In this document: one piece after another, positions 16,575-25,614 of the stretch | Layout: each line of letters opens with the position of its first letter | How positions within the stretch are numbered: the first letter of the stretch is position 1 | DNA from: Methanococcoides vulcani | Lineage (GTDB): Archaea > Halobacteriota > Methanosarcinia > Methanosarcinales > Methanosarcinaceae | DNA length: 64,000 nucleotides | Reading direction: 5' to 3' | NCBI RefSeq assembly: GCF_900111645.1 | Contig: NZ_FOHQ01000001.1 | Span: 319,468-383,467, forward strand | Position numbers and translations under genes: made by a program | Notes under the pieces: model-generated | Databases searched by the model: none | What the model was told of the DNA's origin: nothing | What the model saw: only the letters and a program-made list of their open reading frames with translations

Positions 16575-17273
16575 ATGAGTCTATTTAATAGAATGGAAAC
16601 GGTCCTTAAAGCGAAGATGAACAAGATCGTCAATCGTATGGAGGACCCCAGAGAGACACTTGACTATTCCTATGAGAAGCAGCTGGAAATGTTGCAGGGT
16701 GTAAAAAGAGGAGTAGCTGAGGTAGCGACGTCTAAGAAGAGGTTGCAGTTGCAGCGCTCAAAGCTGATGCAGAGCATTGACAAGCTTTCCAGGCAGGCAA
16801 GGGATGCCATCAAGAGTGACAGGGAGGACCTTGCAAGACTTGCACTTGAGCGCAAGGGTGCACTGGAGATCCAGGTACAGGGACTTGACCAGCAGATCGC
16901 GGACCTTGAAAAGGAGCAGGATAAACTGGTGGCTGCTGAGAAGCGTCTTTCGACCAAGGTGGAGATATTCAGGACGAAGAAAGAGACCATCAAGGCACAA
17001 TATACGGCTGCTGAATCCCAGGTGAAGATCAATGAATCCGTATCAGGGATCAGTGAGGAAATGGCGGATGTCGGTCTTGCTGTTGAGAGAGCAGAGAACA
17101 AGACCGAAGATATGAAGGCACGTGCCTCTGCCCTTGATGAGCTCATCGAGACAGGTACCCTTGATGACATTACAAGCAGTGGTGATGACATCGATAGGGA
17201 ACTTGCAAAGATCAGTGCGGAATCGAATGTCGAGACGGAGCTGGCAAAACTCAGGATGGAGGAAGGAAAATGA
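16575..17273 (+). CDS. pspA: PspA/IM30 family protein
   Basis: A 232-aa, almost entirely coiled-coil PspA homologue, an ESCRT-III-like protein that binds and stabilises stressed membranes. The amphipathic N-terminus MSLFNRMETVLKAKMNKIV and the ARLALERKG turn between long helices are typical. Ribosome site GGGAGG 6 bases before ATG. It overlaps pspAA by four bases. The pspAA/pspAB/htpX neighbourhood supports a membrane-stress role. Confidence 0.93.
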   Translation: MSLFNRMETVLKAKMNKIVNRMEDPRETLDYSYEKQLEMLQGVKRGVAEVATSKKRLQLQRSKLMQSIDKLSRQARDAIKSDREDLARLALERKGALEIQVQGLDQQIADLEKEQDKLVAAEKRLSTKVEIFRTKKETIKAQYTAAESQVKINESVSGISEEMADVGLAVERAENKTEDMKARASALDELIETGTLDDITSSGDDIDRELAKISAESNVETELAKLRMEEGK

Positions 17274-17548
17274 TAATCAGGATAATGGGTGAAGGGCAGT
17301 TTGAGGTCCCCGGAAGTCTGTTCGACGAGCTCAACATCATTGACAACCGGATAGTGGACCTTGTAGGCAAGGAAAATGAAGCTGATTACAGGACTGAGCT
17401 TTCAAGGCTCATTAATGTGATCAAATCGAACGGGAAGCAACTTGATGATGCAAGCATTGTGGAATCCAACATCATTGTCCCGCCTGAAGACCTGAGCCTA
17501 CAGGAAGCAAAGGAGATCTTTACCGGAAGCGGTCTGCTCGAGGACTGA
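17270..17548 (+). CDS. PspAA-domain protein
   Basis: 92 aa, begins MIIRIMGEGQFEVP and has LNIIDNRIVDLV and helix LSLQEAKEIFTGSG, the pattern of the PspAA partner protein found after archaeal and actinobacterial pspA. ATG overlaps the pspA stop (ATGA), implying coupled translation. Thought to act with PspA at the membrane; biochemical role unknown. Confidence 0.82.
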   Translation: MIIRIMGEGQFEVPGSLFDELNIIDNRIVDLVGKENEADYRTELSRLINVIKSNGKQLDDASIVESNIIVPPEDLSLQEAKEIFTGSGLLED

Positions 17549-17566
17549 ACTTACCATCTTTAATTT

Positions 17567-18139
17567 TTAGAATGGCATTCCCCAGAGGGGATACCATTTC
17601 TCCACATTTTTCTCAACCGGAAGCTCGTTCTCTATAAGGGCTTTGAGCCTGAGTTCCGTAGAATTGTCCCGTTCCTGCTTACCCCGGGGTACGAAAGGAT
17701 AATAGCTGCCTTGCTTGAAATTATAGATCCAGTAGACAGGTCCCTCGCTCTCAAAGCGGTATACTGCGCACAGGATCTGTTCTGAGAAACCCTGCTCGAT
17801 CAGGGTCTGGCTGATCATATGTATGTTCGTGACAAGGTCCTCGAAATCGGGATCATCCAGTATCACCCAGAGGAAGTTGTACTTATCCTTCTCGATGTGG
17901 AACTTCGTTCCGGTTTCCTTTGTACTGTAACTTAACAGCTCCTCTATCTCCTTTCTGGTGTTCTCATACTGGGAAAGGGACATGGACTTAAAACAGATGC
18001 CTGCCTGACCGGACGGGTGCAGGTTCAGGCTCACTTCCATCGTGACCACTGCAGTTGAGATCGCGAACAGTCGCTCCGTATTTGATACTGGCAGCTTGCT
18101 CCTGCCGAGCAGGGAATCGAACATGCCTTTAAGTCCCAT
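17567..18139 (-). CDS. PspAB-type protein
   Basis: 190 aa, opening MGLKGMFDSLLGRSKLP, with mixed alpha/beta body and a hydrophilic end (KWYPLWGMPF). It matches the PspAB companions of HtpX in Psp loci by position and start. Its ATG overlaps the htpX stop (ATGA), so the two are one transcript, convergent with pspA-pspAA. Confidence 0.8.
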   Translation of the reverse strand: MGLKGMFDSLLGRSKLPVSNTERLFAISTAVVTMEVSLNLHPSGQAGICFKSMSLSQYENTRKEIEELLSYSTKETGTKFHIEKDKYNFLWVILDDPDFEDLVTNIHMISQTLIEQGFSEQILCAVYRFESEGPVYWIYNFKQGSYYPFVPRGKQERDNSTELRLKALIENELPVEKNVEKWYPLWGMPF

Positions 18140-19023
18140 CAGAATTCAAGCTCCTTTTGTAATTTTTCAAGTGCTGCGAGCCTTTTTTCCGTGGACGGAT
18201 GGGTCGAGAGCAGGCTCATGAAAGAACCTGATACTGCAGGAATTATGAAAAATGCATTCATGCCCTCCACTGATCTCAGGTCATCCTGGGGGATGTGGGG
18301 CATGATGCCGCTTATCTTCGTAAGTGCCGATGCGAGGTTGGAGGGCTGGCCTGTGATGACCGCTGAACCCCTGTCCGCTGCAAATTCCCTGTATCTTGAA
18401 AGAGCGCGTATCAGCAGGAAACTTATGACCCATACAAGCAACGAAACGATCCAGATCGCAATAATGCCGCCTGACTCCTTTCGTCTGCCTCCCATTCCAC
18501 CGAAGCCGCCAAAGTAGAAACTGTACCTGACGATATAGAACGCAAGGGTCGATATGAAACTGGCTATGGTGAGTATCGCCATATCCCTGTTCTTGACATG
18601 GCTCAGCTCATGTGCAAGGACCGCTTCCAGCTCTCCCTGGTTTAGTTGGTCCATCAGGCCTGTGGTCACAGCAACCACTGCATTCTTTGGACCTCTGCCG
18701 GTTGCAAAGGCATTCGGGATCGATGTGTTCACCACTGCAATTCTGGGAATTGGCAGGTCCGCTATGGCACATAACCGGGTTATGGTCTGGTGAAGTTCAG
18801 GCTCCTCATGCTCGGAAACGATGGTTGCATGCATGGTCCAGAGGACCAGACGGTCTGAGTAGTAATATTGTGCTCCCATGAATACGCCTATGAACAACAG
18901 CATAAACATCTGGGGAGCACCCGAATAGAACAGGAATGCCAGAAATAGTAGGTACACTGCCGCCAGCAGGAATAGTGTCAACAACATCCTGCCCTCAAGT
19001 CCCCTGTCATGTTTCCATTTCAA
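18139..19023 (-). CDS. htpX: HtpX-like M48 membrane metalloprotease
   Basis: A 294-aa membrane zinc protease for quality control of damaged membrane proteins. Two membrane spans at residues 12-32 and 37-52; zinc motif HELSH at 138-142; a further span pair after 155 and a glycine-rich loop GGFGGMGGRR; third ligand within EFAADRGS. TATA and ribosome site are not clear. Co-located with PspA proteins as in other archaea. Confidence 0.92.
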   Translation of the reverse strand: MKWKHDRGLEGRMLLTLFLLAAVYLLFLAFLFYSGAPQMFMLLFIGVFMGAQYYYSDRLVLWTMHATIVSEHEEPELHQTITRLCAIADLPIPRIAVVNTSIPNAFATGRGPKNAVVAVTTGLMDQLNQGELEAVLAHELSHVKNRDMAILTIASFISTLAFYIVRYSFYFGGFGGMGGRRKESGGIIAIWIVSLLVWVISFLLIRALSRYREFAADRGSAVITGQPSNLASALTKISGIMPHIPQDDLRSVEGMNAFFIIPAVSGSFMSLLSTHPSTEKRLAALEKLQKELEF

Positions 19024-19156
19024 ATTGATAACCTCTTATCTTCACATAAAATATATTCGATATAGTATTCATAAATGTATCTTAACGTAAACTTATACTG
19101 AGCTGACATATTATAAATATATGCAATGTTTTTGCATTTTGATAGTAAAAGGTGCC

Positions 19157-19249
19157 ATGGATCACAATCTTAAGAATATAGACCTGACAATTCTTCGTGA
19201 TAAGCTCATAGTCATCACAGGACAAAATAAGATCATTAGATCGTCCTGA
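19157..19249 (+). pseudogene. Start of UvrA, truncated
   Basis: ATG 19157, preceded by AAAAGGTG, opens [21 protein letters not shown], which is the conserved N-terminus of the excinuclease subunit UvrA up to the edge of its Walker A. The following LSGSGKSS is lost; unrelated codons lead to TGA at 19247. An AT-rich TATA-like block lies upstream. It is a decayed 5-prime piece, either of a local uvrA or carried in with neighbouring DNA. The gap 19024-19383 holds nothing else I recognise. Confidence 0.7.
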
Positions 19250-19383
19250 TGAATATGCAAGCACGGTCACTTCTGCTTTGATCTTCACAAAGCATGTCGT
19301 GAGATCTTGTCAGTAAAATTGTAAAAAAAGATTCACGGGTCTTGGGAGGCCCAACAATATTTCTCTTAAGAAAAATCCAAACT

Positions 19384-19911
19384 TCAGAGCACTCTGGTAA
19401 ATCCACCTATCTTTTCATCGCATATTTTTTTGTGTCTTTCTTCTTCTGCGACTAGGTGCTTCATATCTTTTATGAATTCTTTACTGTTCTCTTCATCAGG
19501 GAATACTTCTTCCAGGACATCGGCATCTGCTCCAGTTATGTTGTGATACATGTCCCTTGCAAGGACTTCATATTTCCTTATCTCACTGAACATCTCGTAG
19601 ATATTTGTCCGGTTAAAGTCAAACATTCTGTGGGGAATTCCTCGGGGTGCAGTTCTTGGGAGTTCAATGTTTGCCATGTTGAGCCATTTTTCAAGGATCA
19701 AGGCGTGGTTGTCTGAATCATGAGACAGGGTTTCCAGTGCTTCCAGATGTTGTCCTTCAAGCTCGATTCGTGCTTCCCATGTTGCAAGCTGTTCCATTTC
19801 AGTTTCAATCCAGTACATTCTTTGAAGCTGCAGGACTAGAATTTCTTTTTGATTGATGTTTTCCAACCGGATCTCTCCAAAATAGCTGATCTCGTGAATA
19901 TCTTTTTTCAT
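19384..19911 (-). CDS. Ferritin-like di-iron protein
   Basis: About 175 aa, four-helix pattern with metal-type motifs: EARIELEGQHLEAL, ILEKWL, EIRKYEVLARDMY and VAEEERHKKICDEK (ExxH pairs). This fits the ferritin/rubrerythrin superfamily, with a possible role in iron or oxidative-stress handling. There is no C-terminal rubredoxin. The start is set at ATG 19911 (MKKDIHEISYFG); the ORF runs to 19941. A TATATA block abuts the start, so the true start is uncertain. Confidence 0.7.
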   Translation of the reverse strand: MKKDIHEISYFGEIRLENINQKEILVLQLQRMYWIETEMEQLATWEARIELEGQHLEALETLSHDSDNHALILEKWLNMANIELPRTAPRGIPHRMFDFNRTNIYEMFSEIRKYEVLARDMYHNITGADADVLEEVFPDEENSKEFIKDMKHLVAEEERHKKICDEKIGGFTRVL

Positions 19912-20116
19912 CTTATATATAATCCTGCGGGGAAAGTGCATTGGATGGATCGTTATAATGTTTCTAATTCCTCGATTTCAAACAAATCCTTTAATTTATT
20001 TGCCCTTTGTAATTATATATTTAATTTTAAACGTAATATAGACCGCAGAATATTTATTTGATTAGTAGGAATTGGTTTGTTGGTTAGATATTTTATTTTT
20101 GTGCGTGGTGTGCGAA

Positions 20117-20470
20117 ATGAGCAAAATACTGAAAGCTGTAGATGCTATGTTCAATTCTGAAGAATTGATCACTGATGTGAAAACATTGCAAGATACGCTA
20201 TTTTTTAAGTATAATCAAACGTATGTATGGTCAATACAAAAGGAACTCGGCGACTTTTATCTAATTTATTATGTAAATCATGATGAAGTAAAAAATGTTA
20301 TTGATGCTATCAAGTACATGCCTAATGACCCGGGACCCTATATTTCATACAGTTCAAAAGATTATAGATCCACTGAAAATGGAGATAATTTTGCCGAATT
20401 ATATCAGATAGTAAAAGAAAAGCTGTATAATATTGATACGGTATTGGATAATATAATAAGTGGTGAATAA
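20117..20470 (+). CDS. Hypothetical protein, 117 aa
   Basis: Starting at ATG 20117 (MSKILKAVDAMF), preceded by a weak GTGGTG site. It is a soluble alpha/beta protein with strands YVWSIQKELGDFYLIYYV and helices near both ends. No recognised motif; the upstream ORF extension from 20072 is hydrophobic and unlikely. Isolated between the ferritin-like gene and the sensor kinase. Confidence 0.6.
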   Translation: MSKILKAVDAMFNSEELITDVKTLQDTLFFKYNQTYVWSIQKELGDFYLIYYVNHDEVKNVIDAIKYMPNDPGPYISYSSKDYRSTENGDNFAELYQIVKEKLYNIDTVLDNIISGE

Positions 20471-20651
20471 CTTTCACTTATTTATTTTCTTTGATAAATA
20501 TTCGGGTATCTTTTTCTTTTCTTTCTTCTTGATCTATAATTTATCCTGACTGCAGTTTATCCTTTACTGATGTTTCATCAAAATGACAAAAAACAGAATC
20601 TGTCCCTTTTCTATGGGTTATAATATATATAATAGCAAAAACAATCCCTCT

Positions 20652-20715
20652 ATGATGTAACAAAGTTGCATCTATTCGATGCAGTTCTCCACCTCTGGAA
20701 GTTGCACTACATCAT
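20652..20715 (+). promoter_or_regulatory. Potential structured leader of the kinase gene
   Basis: Outer arms ATGATGTA (20652-20659) and TACATCAT (20708-20715) are perfectly complementary and enclose an inner hairpin TGCATC-TATTC-GATGCA (20667-20683). A TATA-like ATAATATATATAATAG lies at about 20620-20636, so the structure would be in the 5-prime untranslated RNA, ending 50 bases before the ATG. It could also be an operator palindrome. The rest of the gap 20471-20765 is featureless. Confidence 0.35.
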
Positions 20716-20765
20716 TTCAATTATTACTCACATAGCATCAGTATCCGGGATACTGGAAAGAAACA

Positions 20766-23762
20766 ATGGATGATCAAGTAAGAAAAACGGACAAAGACGT
20801 GTCTGTCATTTCTAATGGCTGTCATTTTTGCTTTGTGTATAAGGATACGGCACAGCTGGCCGATTTTCTGCAGGATTACGTCATGTCAGGTCTCGATGGC
20901 AACGAATTATGCGTATGGATGACTCCTGATGCGGAAAGTGCTACAAAGGCAAAAGATATGCTCAAAGAAAGGGGCATCTATATCGATCCTTATCTTCGCA
21001 CATCCCAGCTTGAGATCATCCCCATCCCGGAATTACCCGGAAATGATCTGAAATTATTGCCCTCTCTTCTGCTTGATCACTGGAAACTTATGCAGGATCA
21101 GGCTATACTGAATGGTTTCGATGGTCTTCGTTTTAATGTGGATCTGCACGACATTGAAGGTTCCGGGCTGGAATACCTTACATCTTACACCGATATTGTA
21201 AAAGATACGGTCAGTGAACTTGGGATGAGGTCGCTTTGTACTATCTCTTTTGATGTTTTCTCTCGTTCTGAGGTCATCGACCTGATGCACAGGAATGACA
21301 ACATTATCATGAACGTGGATGAAAAGAACCTTTCACTCGAGAAAGACACATTGGTTATTAAGCCGGAAACGCCAGTATCCCATAAACCAATACGAAAAGA
21401 TGGAGAGCTCAGTTCCATCTATCACAGCAGTCCGGCCATTGCATTCCTGTGGAAGACCGAGAAAGGATTCCCGGTTGAGTTCGTGTCGGATAATGTGAGC
21501 CAGTTCGGATATGATGCAGCGACCCTGATGTCTCATGAGATCCTCTATGCTGATATTATTCATACTGATGATGTAGAAGGATATTATTCCGATCTTCTTG
21601 AATGCTTAAAAGAAAATAAAAGGCATTTCTCCAAAGAGTATCGTATTCTGGATAGAAATGGAGATGTCCATTGGATATCTGAGCATTCTCAGCTGGAAAT
21701 TGTGGAAGATGGTGTTAGTGATCGCTATCATGGCATCGTTCTGGATATTACTGAAAAAAAGTCTGCTGAGAACGAATTGAAGGAATCGGAAGCAAAGTAC
21801 AGGACACTGTTTGATGAATCAAGTGATGCTGTTTATCTGCAAAAGCCCGATGGAACTTTCCTTGAGGTTAACAAGGTCGGGCTTGAACTTCTGGGTTACA
21901 CGCATGAGGAATTTCTTTCTCTCAATTCAGGATCCCTTTTACTTCCCGATCGTTTTGAGGAGTTTAAAGCCCATATAGCGGAAGTGCTCGAGAATGGGCA
22001 TTCGATCTTTGAGACCCTCCTCCTGAAAAAGGACGGATCCAGTGTACCTGTAGAGATGAATGCCAGTCTTATGGAATACAAGGGCAAAGACGCCATTCTC
22101 ATTGTTTCCAGAGATATCACTGAACGCAAGAACAAAGAGGAAAACGTGTCAGTTGCAAAGGCTAATGCTGAAACCGGGATTATTGCAAAAAACGAATTCC
22201 TGGCCAATGTGACGCATGAGCTCAGGACCCCTTTAAATGCGATCATCGGTTTTTCCGATGTTATGCTTGAAGAATCATCCGAGGCTCTTAATGAAAAGCA
22301 TGTGAAGTACCTGCAAAACATTTCAGACAGTGGTAAGAAGCTTCTTGGTATTATCAATGACATTCTGGACATTTCAAGGGTTGAATCCGGGAATATGGAA
22401 TTGCACTACGAGCATTTCCTTGTTTGGGAATCGTTTGATGTGGTTTGCTCTCTGCTTGCTCCGATGGCTGAAAAGAAAAATGTTGATCTGCATTCAGAAT
22501 TAGATCCTCGGGGTATCGTCATTAATGCTGATAAGCAGAAGTTCGAACAGGTCCTGCAAAATCTGGTGAGCAATGCAATAAAGTTCACTCAGGCAGGTGG
22601 TTCTGTTGATCTCAGTGCAAGATTCGTTGAAAGCAGGTTAGTGGTTCAGGTAAAAGATACTGGTATTGGTATTTCTGAAGAGGATCGTCAGTCTCTTTTT
22701 AAGTCCTTTAGTCAGGCAGATGGCTCCCACCGTCGGGGTTACGGTGGTATCGGTCTTGGCCTTGCAATTGTCAGGCATTTTGTGGAAATGCATGGTGGAA
22801 ATGTCTGGGTCAAAAGCAAACCTGGCGTAGGAAGCACTTTTTTCTTTGATATACCCATTGCAGTCACATCGCCTCGTGCAGCGAAGTCTATAGCTCCGGA
22901 AACCGTTCAGGAGATCGCTCAGGATAGTTCCGGACATATTGATATCGATGCGATCGATGAACTGGCTGAAAAGGTCGCTCCTGAAATAATAGTTCCAGAT
23001 AAGTGCACGGATCGTGATCCTCTGGTACTCGTTGTTGAGGATGATGAAAGATCACGTGAGCTTTTGATGTTAACTTTTATTGATGGTGGTTATCGTGTTG
23101 TGTCTGCTGGAAATGGTGTGGAAGCTGTGGCTCTTGCCAGAAAATTGAGACCATTTGCTATTACCCTTGATGTAATGTTACCTGAGATGGACGGCTGGGA
23201 GGTACTTCGCCATTTGAAAGAGGACGTATCTACCCGTGAGATACCCGTAGTGATGATCTCTATGATGGACCAGAAAGAAACTGCTCTGGAACGTGGTGCA
23301 GTGGATCATCTGACCAAACCATTCGATCGGGAATATCTTTTAAAATTGATGGACAGGTACAAAGAGAAACTTGAACGAAAGAACCCGAAGATCCTGTTAG
23401 TTGACGATGAGCCTTATGTTGTTGAGCTTCTCTCGTCCATGCTGGAGCCGGAAGGCTTCTCCATTTTACGTGCATATTCAGGCACGGATGCAATTGATAT
23501 ATGTACGGAAGAACAGCCTGATATTGTGATACTTGACCTCATGATGCCACAGGTCTCCGGATTTGATGTGATCTCCGTATTGAGTTCAAACCCTGAAACC
23601 TGGAATATTCCGATCGTGGCATGCACTGCGCGTGATATCACAGCTAAGGATCGTTTATTCCTGGACAGGAAAGTAAATTCCATTATGCAAAAAGGGGTTT
23701 TCAGCAAAAAGGACCTGCTTGATACTATTCATCGTCTAAGTTCGGATGTTGTGTCCAAATAA
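20766..23762 (+). CDS. MEDS-PAS-PAS hybrid histidine kinase with two receiver domains
   Basis: A 998-aa cytoplasmic sensor with no membrane segment. Order: MEDS domain (about 15-185; starts NGCHFCFVYKD), PAS (about 215-335), PAS with HPxxR-like elements (about 340-455, each closed by a DIT-type linker), HisKA with phospho-accepting His 484 in NVTHELRTPLNAI, HATPase with NLVSNAIKFTQ, DTGIGI and GYGGIGLGLAIV, then two receivers with Asp 802 (TLDVMLPEMDG) and Asp 924 (ILDLMMPQVSG). MEDS domains are known from methanogens and methylotrophs. With no output DNA-binding domain, signalling is by phosphorelay. An MscS gene follows immediately. Confidence 0.93.
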   Translation: MDDQVRKTDKDVSVISNGCHFCFVYKDTAQLADFLQDYVMSGLDGNELCVWMTPDAESATKAKDMLKERGIYIDPYLRTSQLEIIPIPELPGNDLKLLPSLLLDHWKLMQDQAILNGFDGLRFNVDLHDIEGSGLEYLTSYTDIVKDTVSELGMRSLCTISFDVFSRSEVIDLMHRNDNIIMNVDEKNLSLEKDTLVIKPETPVSHKPIRKDGELSSIYHSSPAIAFLWKTEKGFPVEFVSDNVSQFGYDAATLMSHEILYADIIHTDDVEGYYSDLLECLKENKRHFSKEYRILDRNGDVHWISEHSQLEIVEDGVSDRYHGIVLDITEKKSAENELKESEAKYRTLFDESSDAVYLQKPDGTFLEVNKVGLELLGYTHEEFLSLNSGSLLLPDRFEEFKAHIAEVLENGHSIFETLLLKKDGSSVPVEMNASLMEYKGKDAILIVSRDITERKNKEENVSVAKANAETGIIAKNEFLANVTHELRTPLNAIIGFSDVMLEESSEALNEKHVKYLQNISDSGKKLLGIINDILDISRVESGNMELHYEHFLVWESFDVVCSLLAPMAEKKNVDLHSELDPRGIVINADKQKFEQVLQNLVSNAIKFTQAGGSVDLSARFVESRLVVQVKDTGIGISEEDRQSLFKSFSQADGSHRRGYGGIGLGLAIVRHFVEMHGGNVWVKSKPGVGSTFFFDIPIAVTSPRAAKSIAPETVQEIAQDSSGHIDIDAIDELAEKVAPEIIVPDKCTDRDPLVLVVEDDERSRELLMLTFIDGGYRVVSAGNGVEAVALARKLRPFAITLDVMLPEMDGWEVLRHLKEDVSTREIPVVMISMMDQKETALERGAVDHLTKPFDREYLLKLMDRYKEKLERKNPKILLVDDEPYVVELLSSMLEPEGFSILRAYSGTDAIDICTEEQPDIVILDLMMPQVSGFDVISVLSSNPETWNIPIVACTARDITAKDRLFLDRKVNSIMQKGVFSKKDLLDTIHRLSSDVVSK

Positions 23763-23771
23763 ATATATATT
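23762..23771 (+). promoter_or_regulatory. TATA box for a leaderless mscS message
   Basis: AATATATATT begins at the kinase stop and its centre is about 25 bases from the likely mscS ATG at 23791, which has no ribosome site. This is the spacing expected when transcription starts at or next to the ATG. Confidence 0.45.
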
Positions 23772-23790
23772 TTCGTTCCAATTGTACTTT

Positions 23791-24873
23791 ATGACATTCA
23801 ATGAAACAGTATCCATATATGCCCAGCAAATATTCGGGTCACTTTTTGGTGCAATTGAATACAAGTTAGCATTGGCAGCCTCGATAATGGTATTATCGGT
23901 GATACTTGCTTATCTGGTAGATATTATTTTCAAGAAAGTTCTTCTGCATTTTACCTCTAAGACGAGATTTGAGATCGATGACCTTGTGATCAAGGCAGTA
24001 AAACGTCCTATATATTACACTGTGATCCTGATGGGAGCATTCCTTGCACTTTCCGTGATAAGTGGTGCAGAAAGTTACCTGTTATTTTTCAATGACATAT
24101 TGCTGACCATATTGGCATTGATCTGGATCTTTACATTGATCAATATCAACAAGATACTGTTTGACAATGTCATGCCATCGGTAGTAAAAAAAACAGAGAC
24201 GAAGATCGATGATGAAGTTCTCCCACTTCTGAAAGGCATCTCAGATCTTGTAATTGCTCTGGTCGGTATTGGCATGATCCTCGAAGGGATATGGGGAGTG
24301 AATATTATTCCTTTGTTTGCATCTGCAGGTATTGTGGGTATTGCTGTGGCATTTGCTGCCAAGGATGCTATTTCACAGTTCTTCGGCGGTCTTTCCATCT
24401 ATTATGACAAGCCTTTCAAGAATGGTGACCGCATTGAGATAGGGGACGGGCAGATCGGGATCGTAGAAGAAGTTGGTATCAGAAGTACCAGGATCCTTGA
24501 TTTCTACAATAATATGATTATTATCCCGAACAGCATAATAGCAAACAACAAGATCATAAATTATACGTCACCTCAGCCCAAAATGATGGTGAAAATAACC
24601 ATGGGAGTTGCGTATGGTTCTGATGTCGCAAAGGTAAAAAGGGTCCTTTTGGACATCGCAAAGAGCATAGACCTTGTTCTGGACTATCCTGAACCATCGG
24701 TACGCTTTGATAACCATGGGGATTTCAGCCTTGATTTTGCATTGATCTTATGGGTGAGGTATCCTTCAGAGAAGTTCAGTGTCATAAATGAAGTTAACAC
24801 GCTGATAGACTCAGAGTTCAGGAAAGAGGAAATTGACATACCATTCCCCACATACACGATCCTTAAGCAGTAA
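23791..24873 (+). CDS. MscS-family mechanosensitive channel
   Basis: About 360 aa. Four hydrophobic segments are followed by the pore helix and beta domain: GIVGIAVAFAAKDAISQFFGG, then YDKPFKNGDRIEIGDGQIGIVEEVGIRSTRI, the MscS signature. It opens on membrane tension to release solutes. ATG 23791 is preferred to the ORF start at 23746, which lies inside the kinase gene. Confidence 0.92.
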   Translation: MTFNETVSIYAQQIFGSLFGAIEYKLALAASIMVLSVILAYLVDIIFKKVLLHFTSKTRFEIDDLVIKAVKRPIYYTVILMGAFLALSVISGAESYLLFFNDILLTILALIWIFTLININKILFDNVMPSVVKKTETKIDDEVLPLLKGISDLVIALVGIGMILEGIWGVNIIPLFASAGIVGIAVAFAAKDAISQFFGGLSIYYDKPFKNGDRIEIGDGQIGIVEEVGIRSTRILDFYNNMIIIPNSIIANNKIINYTSPQPKMMVKITMGVAYGSDVAKVKRVLLDIAKSIDLVLDYPEPSVRFDNHGDFSLDFALILWVRYPSEKFSVINEVNTLIDSEFRKEEIDIPFPTYTILKQ

Positions 24874-24959
24874 TAAGTTCATTCTTTTCATTCTTTTTTA
24901 GTGAGGCAGTTGCAAAATTATTTATGTTCATGCCCCCATTTTATTTTTGAGGTGATATT

Positions 24960-25535
24960 GTGGATTTTGAAGGTATATTCAAACGAGCATGGGATGTTTT
25001 CAAGGAGAACATTGCTGCTTATGTCGTAGCTACATTGATAGCTTTTATTGGTTCTATATTCATTGTGACCATTGCACCGCTTTTCTATGGTCTTGCCTAC
25101 ATGGCTGTGAAAGGCATGGGTGGGGAAAAGGTCGAGATCAATGACCTGTTCGAAGGTTTCAATAATTTCGTGAAGAGCTGGGTGTTCTTCATTTTATTTG
25201 CCATTATAGTGGGAATAGGATTTATGTTCCTGGTACTTCCGGGAATCGTGCTTTCAATCCTTATGATCTATGCCCTCCCTCTTCTTGTGATAAGGGGTTA
25301 TGGCGTAATGGATTCCATAAAAGAAAGTATTGAGATCTCCAAGAACAATTTCGTCGACACTCTTGTGCTGGCAATCATCCTGTGGGTGATCAGTGCAATA
25401 GGTGGCATGATCTATGTTGGTTCTTTACTGACCACGCCCTTTTACTTCCTCGCATTGGTGGCAGCTCTCGAATCACAGATGGGTGCAGAAGGGTCCTATA
25501 CTGCTGAGTATACGGAAGTCTCGGATGTTGAGTGA
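24960..25535 (+). CDS. Multi-span membrane protein (DUF4013/YciC-like)
   Basis: 191 aa, starts GTG with GAGGTGAT five bases upstream. The soluble start DFEGIFKRAWDVFKENIAAYV leads into about four or five hydrophobic spans, with ISKNNFVDTLVLAIIL near the end, the pattern of glycerophosphoryl-diester-type or DUF4013 membrane proteins. No catalytic residues. Function unknown. Confidence 0.7.
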   Translation: MDFEGIFKRAWDVFKENIAAYVVATLIAFIGSIFIVTIAPLFYGLAYMAVKGMGGEKVEINDLFEGFNNFVKSWVFFILFAIIVGIGFMFLVLPGIVLSILMIYALPLLVIRGYGVMDSIKESIEISKNNFVDTLVLAIILWVISAIGGMIYVGSLLTTPFYFLALVAALESQMGAEGSYTAEYTEVSDVE

Positions 25536-25614
25536 GGAATTTAAAATATTATTTTTGGGTCATAGGTTAATTGTTCTATGACCCGGTTTGATTTTTGACT
25601 AGGTTTTTTGAGGT

